This document shows positions 59,173 to 64,000 of a stretch of DNA of 64,000 nucleotides, in pieces. The position numbers and the translations under genes were made by a program. The notes under the pieces were generated by a model. It saw nothing but the letters and a program-made list of their open reading frames with translations, did not search any database and was not told where the DNA came from. This stretch comes from Gymnopus androsaceus JB14 (Eukaryota; Basidiomycota; Agaricomycetes; Agaricales; Omphalotaceae): the NCBI GenBank assembly GCA_009733575.1, contig ML769436.1, positions 86,010 to 150,009 on the forward strand, given 5' to 3'. How positions within the stretch are numbered: the stretch's first letter is position 1; each line of letters starts with the position of its first letter.

Positions 59173-60569
59173 ATTGTTACTTTTACTTCACAGGTACTCT
59201 CGATGTACCAGTAATGCACTTTTAGAGAAAAAAGTTTGGGGAGGGCGCATCTCCTCTCCGTTTCCCTTCAAACTTTTACTGTATGATCTTATACATATAT
59301 TTGAGAGATCTATCTACTTATTTTCAGAATTAAATACGAGGTAAATATTCAGGACTTTTGTCAACTCAGATTATCCAGGTGCATTTGCATTCTTGAGTCT
59401 CGGTACAGTCTTATACAGATAAATTTTTCTACGCCCTAGGTGTCCCAAAATATCATTTATGAAGCTATATAACATTATTAAACATACTCCGGAGGTGCCA
59501 AACAAAGATGAACGTTCAAGAGGCAGCTAAGAGTGTCGAAAATGCACCTAAGGGAATTGCCGGAGCCTGCCAAAATCCGAGTGCATTGCCCGCCAATTTT
59601 GAACCTGTTGTTGGATCCTTCCTGACAACACCAAAACATTCTCTAAAATCACCAAATTTTGGAATCATAAACATTAAGGTATACTCTAATATACTATGAA
59701 GTTTAAAGACGATTCATCAAGTATTACAAAAGCTTTTTTATCACAGACATTTTCGAGTGCATTACTGGTCATCAATAATAGTAGTTAAAGATTGGGTTGT
59801 GCGTCGCCGGGTGTAGGTTTATTCACTGTAGCATCACATCACAACATCGAGCTATATTCATCATAAGCTAAAAACTCTAGAATACCACAGAGGGACTTTA
59901 AAAAATCCGAATTGAAACATCAGGCCACAGCCCAATGGCAACAGTCAAGGATACGCACAATTTTGGATTTGGCGCTTAGGAATTTTCGCTTTGACGCCTG
60001 GGAATACGACCTTGACTTGTACCCAGGCCAAATACCCGAATAACCACCTCTAGGACACGCAAAATAATCAAGAATTCTCATCCTACTTGCGTTTCTATTT
60101 ACTGCCCCGTGTTGTGCGATCAACTTCCTCCTTCTCAGTAATGGGAGGAGCTCAGTTGGCAGCGGCCGAGTGGGAGCGTTGCTTCTTTCTTGCTAACTTT
60201 AGCAAGCTGTGATCCTTCTCCAGATGACGTTTGCCACAGTGATTTTGCTGTCCAAGCAAGTCCAAAACTCGAATCTCTTTGTCGCAATCCTTCATCAACA
60301 CAGGGATCTGCCCGTTATAATGCTGCCGAGTCGTGTCTATAAGAGCTATACGGTCTTCGCGCTTCCTATCTCCAGGACTGACATTTCCGGTCTAGTTTTA
60401 CTATTTCATTGTTTACCGATAGATGAACAATGGAAAAGCTAATCAGCGTCATTTCTCTGGTCAAAAACCAAAATTCGTTCTAGCTTTAAGTGGGCAATTT
60501 CTTCTGCAGGAAAATAAGATAAAATACTAGCTTCTAAGTTTCCGAAGCTTAGTATTGCTTTTGTGCATC
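59173..60569. other. Intergenic region
   Basis: 3' flank of the lectin-like gene and upstream region of the histone-fold gene. A 63-codon frame at 59508-59699 has no signature. A tRNA-like string near 60150 lacks a T-arm and was rejected. Confidence 0.5.
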
Positions 60570-60657
60570 AGTCACGCACAACCATGTATAACAGAACGTG
60601 AAACGTGACAGTCACTCCAGCGCGTCTTTCTTTCCTGCTCTCATCATCGAAAACCAA
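60570..60657 (+). promoter_or_regulatory. 5' flank of the histone-fold gene, duplicated elsewhere
   Basis: Immediately upstream of the ATG at 60658. The same block, diverged, occurs about 3.4 kb to the left at 57197-57300. It probably contains the transcription start and 5' leader. No TATA box is obvious within it. Confidence 0.6.
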
Positions 60658-61429
60658 ATGTCCACCCAACCTATTGACGAAGAAAGCCAGGAGATAGTAG
60701 AAACAGAGGCTGATTTTGTAGACGAGGCTCCCGAGGAAGAACAGCAGCCAAATGCAGACGCTGCAGTAATCGAAGACGTTGCTCAGAACAATGCTCAGGA
60801 GGGTCCAGTAAAGAAGAAGAGAGAGAAGAAAGAGGCTGTACCTTTTATCCGAGACTCTGGGAAATCGCTACTGCCGTTCTCAAGAGTGCAAAAGATTATA
60901 AAAGCGGACAAGGTACGCATTGGCTGGCTAGTTCCCAACAAGATTTCCAATTTTGCACGCAGGAGATCCCAATTATTGCACGAGATGCTACATTTCTCAT
61001 CTCGCTTGCTGCTGAGGAATTCATCAAACGATTATGTCAGGCAGGACAAAGAGCTGCCCAGAAGGAGAGAAGGACGACCGTGCAGCATAAAGATTTGGGT
61101 GAGTGTCTCTCCTTCTTCATTCTAATCAGCTAAATTCTTTATTATAGCTACCGTTATCAGAAAAGCAGATGAATTCATGTTCCTGGGCGGTAGGTCGTTC
61201 TCCAATCATCAAACTTCTACTAAAGAAATGAGCAGAAATTATAACTCTCACTCAACCTGAGCCTCAGGAAAAACGAGCTCCAAAGGCTTTGACTGCCTCT
61301 ACAATTCCTACCGGCCCAACACTTCTCGATGCATTCATCAAAGCAAACGCACCAAAGCTTGGTCCAGAACAGTCGCAGGACGTTATAATGAATGATAATG
61401 GTTCAATGACAGCAGGAGCACCAGAGTAG
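60658..61429 (+). CDS. Histone-fold protein of the Dpb3 / POLE4 / CHRAC1 type (CBF/NF-Y family)
   Basis: Four exons. The acidic N-terminus starts MSTQPIDEESQEIVETEADF, followed by a KKKREKKE basic patch. The histone fold is FSRVQKIIKADKEIPIIARD, ATFLISLAAEEFIKRLCQAG, RTTVQHKDLATVIRKADEFM, then FLGEIITL across two introns. The LPFSRV..IIKAD start and the helix-2 pattern match small H2A-like subunits of DNA polymerase epsilon and of ISWI/CHRAC chromatin remodellers. A 60-residue tail follows (TGPTLLDAFIKANAPK). It would be nuclear and pair with a Dpb4/CHRAC15-like partner. The two complexes cannot be told apart from sequence alone. Confidence 0.85.
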
Positions 61430-62256
61430 AATTAACTGTATTTCTAGGAGTATTATATCTAGGTAAGATACATTCGTTTATTGTCGTCCTTTATTATAAT
61501 TTACTCGAGCAGGTAGTTCTGCTTATTAAAAGCTCTGAAGAGGTATATGGCAAATTAAGTCGAATGATAAAATATGGATGGCATCGCGGTGAGCTTAGCA
61601 AGGAATGAAATTCAGATTAGAAGAGATTGGAGATTGGAGATTGGAGCAAGATTCACCTCATTCTAACTCGAAATGTGATGTGTTGGTATTGCGAGCTTTT
61701 GCTAAACCGCGGGACGGCTAACGAGAGTTGTGAGTGACCTCGCCACGATATCTATCTCTTGAAAACTCACCAAGGTCCGCTCTTTATAGCCTCGAGGTTC
61801 TCGTTCTATGGAGCTACTTCCCATGTCAACCAAGGCAAATTCGATGGGTTTTTGTGATTGAACTTCTGCAAGTGGTGTGTTTAGAAGTATGCAGAATGTT
61901 TTGGACATTGAGTTGAAGTAGGATGACTGAGGGGAAGGCATGACGGATAACAAAAGAACGTGGTGTAGCAAAGTTTTTAAAGGGCAGGCTTGCGGGAGCA
62001 AATGAGCTACGTCCTGCTACGTCATACGCCAATCATCCGATCCCGAAATAGTCCCATCCCGAAATATTCCCAAAATATTCCTTCTGATTCTAACAATCCT
62101 CTCCCGAGTCCCAGCGTTCAGCAGGTCTACACGGACGAGCTTCTCCTCAAATCATGCCGCATCAGCTTGCAAATCGAAGAAAAAATCATCGGACCGGGTT
62201 CCCGTCTAAATTCCCCGCACCATCGCCATCGATCGCAATCCCTTTTCTTTAGCATC
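61430..62256. other. Intergenic region upstream of the SDR gene
   Basis: Contains a minus-strand frame (61702-62001) with no recognisable domain and a GGAGATT triplicate near 61627-61645. No gene is supported. Confidence 0.5.
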
Positions 62257-63341
62257 ATGAGTGGAACGGGCAAGACTGCTATTATTACTGGCGCTTCTTC
62301 TGGTAAGCATAACCCAGCATCTAATTGTACGCAAAGCACTAAGCTTCTGAAGGAATCGGTCGACATACCGCTATCGCCCTACTTAATGAACATTGGAACG
62401 TTGTAGTCACTGCTCGACGACTGGAGGCCCTTCAAGAGACTCAAAATCTGTCTTCGAATCCCGGGGACTGTCTTTGCGTTGCTGGGGAGATCACCGATGA
62501 GAATTTTGTAAAAGGTCTCTTCAGTCAGACAATTAACAAATTTGGTGAGCTACTCGTAGGTTTCGTGTTCTTCGGTTTGTAGTTGCTAACTTCCTTCTAA
62601 TCAAGGCCGTTTGGATCTTTTGTTTAACGTACTGCTCTTTCTCTCAGCAATCTTCTATCATCTCAGGTCCCCTTACTTAGAACGCAGGAATCTCATCCGC
62701 TCAGGTTCCTATAGACGAACTCTCCCTGGAGACATTCCAGAACGTCTTGAACGTCAATCTGGTTGGGCCTTTCATCTGCACTCGTGAAGCCGTCAAGCAA
62801 TTCAAAGCACAATCCCCGCCGGGCGGTTAGCCAGCTAGCTCTTTCTCATTTCAAAATAAAACATCTCTAACATCCATCCAGGTCGAGTTATCAACAATGG
62901 CTCCCTATCGGCGCATGTACCTCGTCCATTCTCTTACTCATACACTACCTCAAAGCATGCGCTCACTGGTTTGACCAAGTGTACTTCTCTCGATGGACGC
63001 GCTCATAACATTGCTTGCACGCAAATCGATATAGGTAATTAAGCCTCCAACTTGAGAAAACCATTCTCGCAGACTCAAATGATGACAGGGAATGCTGCCA
63101 CGGATATGGGAGGGCGCCATGGAACAGTGGGTGCATTGCAACCCGACGGACGTATGATTAAAGAAGGCGTGTTGGATGTTAAACACGTCGCGAGCACAAT
63201 CGTACACATCGCCAGTCTCCCGCCAGACGTGACCGTTCTCGAGGTCAACGTCATGTAGGAGCTCTTTCTTTTATTCTCAGCACGCAATCTTCTTACATTC
63301 ACTTTAGGCCGACGGCTGTCCCTTATGTTGGACGAGGATGA
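62257..63341 (+). CDS. Short-chain dehydrogenase/reductase (classical SDR)
   Basis: NAD(P)-dependent oxidoreductase, probably cytosolic. It starts [15 protein letters not shown], with the GxxxGIG cofactor loop completed across the first intron ([16 protein letters not shown]). A basic VTARR follows strand 2, suggesting NADP preference. Then come RLDLLFN-NAGIS across an intron, the [18 protein letters not shown] helix, catalytic Ser in INNGSLSAH and the YTTSK catalytic dyad. The C-terminal part contains [20 protein letters not shown] and [20 protein letters not shown], ending VPYVGRG. All key residues are present and introns are short. Substrate unknown. Confidence 0.87.
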
Positions 63342-63627
63342 GACCAGGAGAAAAAGAAGAAAAGAATGTTACAGAAACTCTTTACCCTTATATAAAGTAC
63401 GAGCAATGCTACTGTCTACATGAGTTCTTGCCTTGTAAATTAGTTCACCTGATCGTCTATAAGTAGTTAGGGAAATTTATACACGATTAATGTGTACAGG
63501 TTCCGTGTATATAACACTGCTACACTTTCGTCTGTCGATACAATCCAAACCTTTAGCATATATACAACCACGACCACCACAAGACCAGAAAAGAAAGTAA
63601 ACCCGAAGCCCTCAAAAAAAAAAAACA
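63342..63627. other. Convergent intergenic region
   Basis: 3' flanks of the SDR and receiver-domain genes, which face each other. It contains an A-run near 63615 and no other feature. Confidence 0.5.
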
Positions 63628-64000
63628 TCATGCCGCAAGAGTGTTAATGCCTTCAGCGGAAACCCTGTCCTGTGTGTGAGACGTATGGCCAGATGAATTT
63701 TCTAGAGCCAGCCAACCTCCAACCTCCCAGTTATACCCCGAGCGATACCGGTCACATTCTCGCTGCGTAAGATCTGTGACGCCTTTGAGGATAGTAGCCA
63801 ATCGTTTGAAGTCGATAGGCTTCAAAATCCACCCATCCATACCCGCGTCAGAAAGCTTGGAGCGCTGCTGTTCATAGAGCGAGGCTGAAACAGCAAGGAT
63901 AGGTATACGTCCGTTCAGAGCGAGCGACAGGCGCTGATTTTCAGGCGAAGGGGGAGACTCCTTCTCCACCTCCCGAATCCGCTCCGTCGATTCATAGCCA
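63628..64000 (-). CDS. Response-regulator receiver protein, C-terminal part (cut by window edge)
   Basis: Minus-strand frame running off the right edge. It begins GYESTERIREVEKESPP, the helix after the phospho-acceptor loop. RIPILAVSASLYEQQRSKLS and DAGMDGWILKPIDFKRLATI follow, with the conserved Ser/Thr position (VSAS) and Lys (LKPID) of receiver domains. A tail of about 60 residues ends at 63628. The phospho-accepting Asp lies beyond the window. It could be the C-terminal receiver of a hybrid histidine kinase or a stand-alone regulator in a fungal phosphorelay; the visible part cannot tell. Confidence 0.8.
   Translation of the reverse strand, partial: GYESTERIREVEKESPPSPENQRLSLALNGRIPILAVSASLYEQQRSKLSDAGMDGWILKPIDFKRLATILKGVTDLTQRECDRYRSGYNWEVGGWLALENSSGHTSHTQDRVSAEGINTLAA

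Noticed and set aside
60145..60190. tRNA-like string (GAGCTCAGTTGGCAG)
   Set aside because: It resembles a D-arm, but there is no T-arm consensus downstream and no pairing acceptor stem.
61702..62001. 99-codon minus-strand open frame upstream of the SDR gene
   Set aside because: It could be a small divergent gene, but no motif, intron or context supports it.

Overview
The window is nuclear DNA from a filamentous basidiomycete, most likely a mushroom-forming Agaricomycete. Nearly all genes are split by many short GT-AG introns of about 45-60 nt. The families are typical of that group: multi-exon sedolisin protease, secreted PEBP-like protein, several P450s, MYND-finger and F-box proteins, a TALE homeodomain factor, and a LINE with an agaric-type reverse-transcriptase tail. 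There is a eukaryotic tRNA-Leu with an intron and no operon structure. Assignments come from reading translations by eye; no database search was run.

Layout. 1-11.35 kb: two head-to-tail copies of a unit of about 5.66 kb. Each holds a minus-strand major-facilitator drug-transporter gene, a 5'-truncated LINE, and, nested inside the LINE ORF, an 856-bp DNA element with imperfect 19-bp terminal inverted repeats and a 6-bp target duplication. Both transporter copies carry different single-base frameshifts. 11.4-15.7 kb: a secreted S53 sedolisin, bracketed by remnants of the transporter's upstream sequence. 15.7-17.4 kb: a truncated and a full F-box gene. 17.6-23.6 kb: MUP1-like methionine permease, tRNA-Leu(AAG), PEBP-like secreted protein, a small unrecognised gene and a SAM methyltransferase. 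24.2-25.5 kb: a decayed heme peroxidase. 25.8-27.9 kb: a Vip1-like RRM protein and an unrecognised gene.

28.3-41.7 kb is rich in oxidative metabolism. Two paralogous P450s flank a MYND-finger gene; the second P450 appears frameshifted. They are followed by a broken F-box gene and a third, unrelated P450 with two very long introns (563 and 1330 nt). 44.3-51.5 kb holds two regulatory genes: a TALE homeodomain factor and a large Cdc11/Nud1-like leucine-rich scaffold of the septation/mitotic-exit network. 51.5-58.3 kb is gene-poor. 58.3-64 kb: a beta-trefoil lectin-like protein with a C-terminal membrane segment, a histone-fold Dpb3/CHRAC-type protein, a short-chain dehydrogenase, and the C-terminus of a response-regulator receiver cut by the window edge.

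The most unusual signals are the nested TIR element with its reconstructible empty site, the uneven divergence of the tandem duplication, dispersed pieces of promoter-like sequence, and the giant P450 introns. No secondary-metabolite core synthase, CRISPR array or prokaryote-type system is visible.
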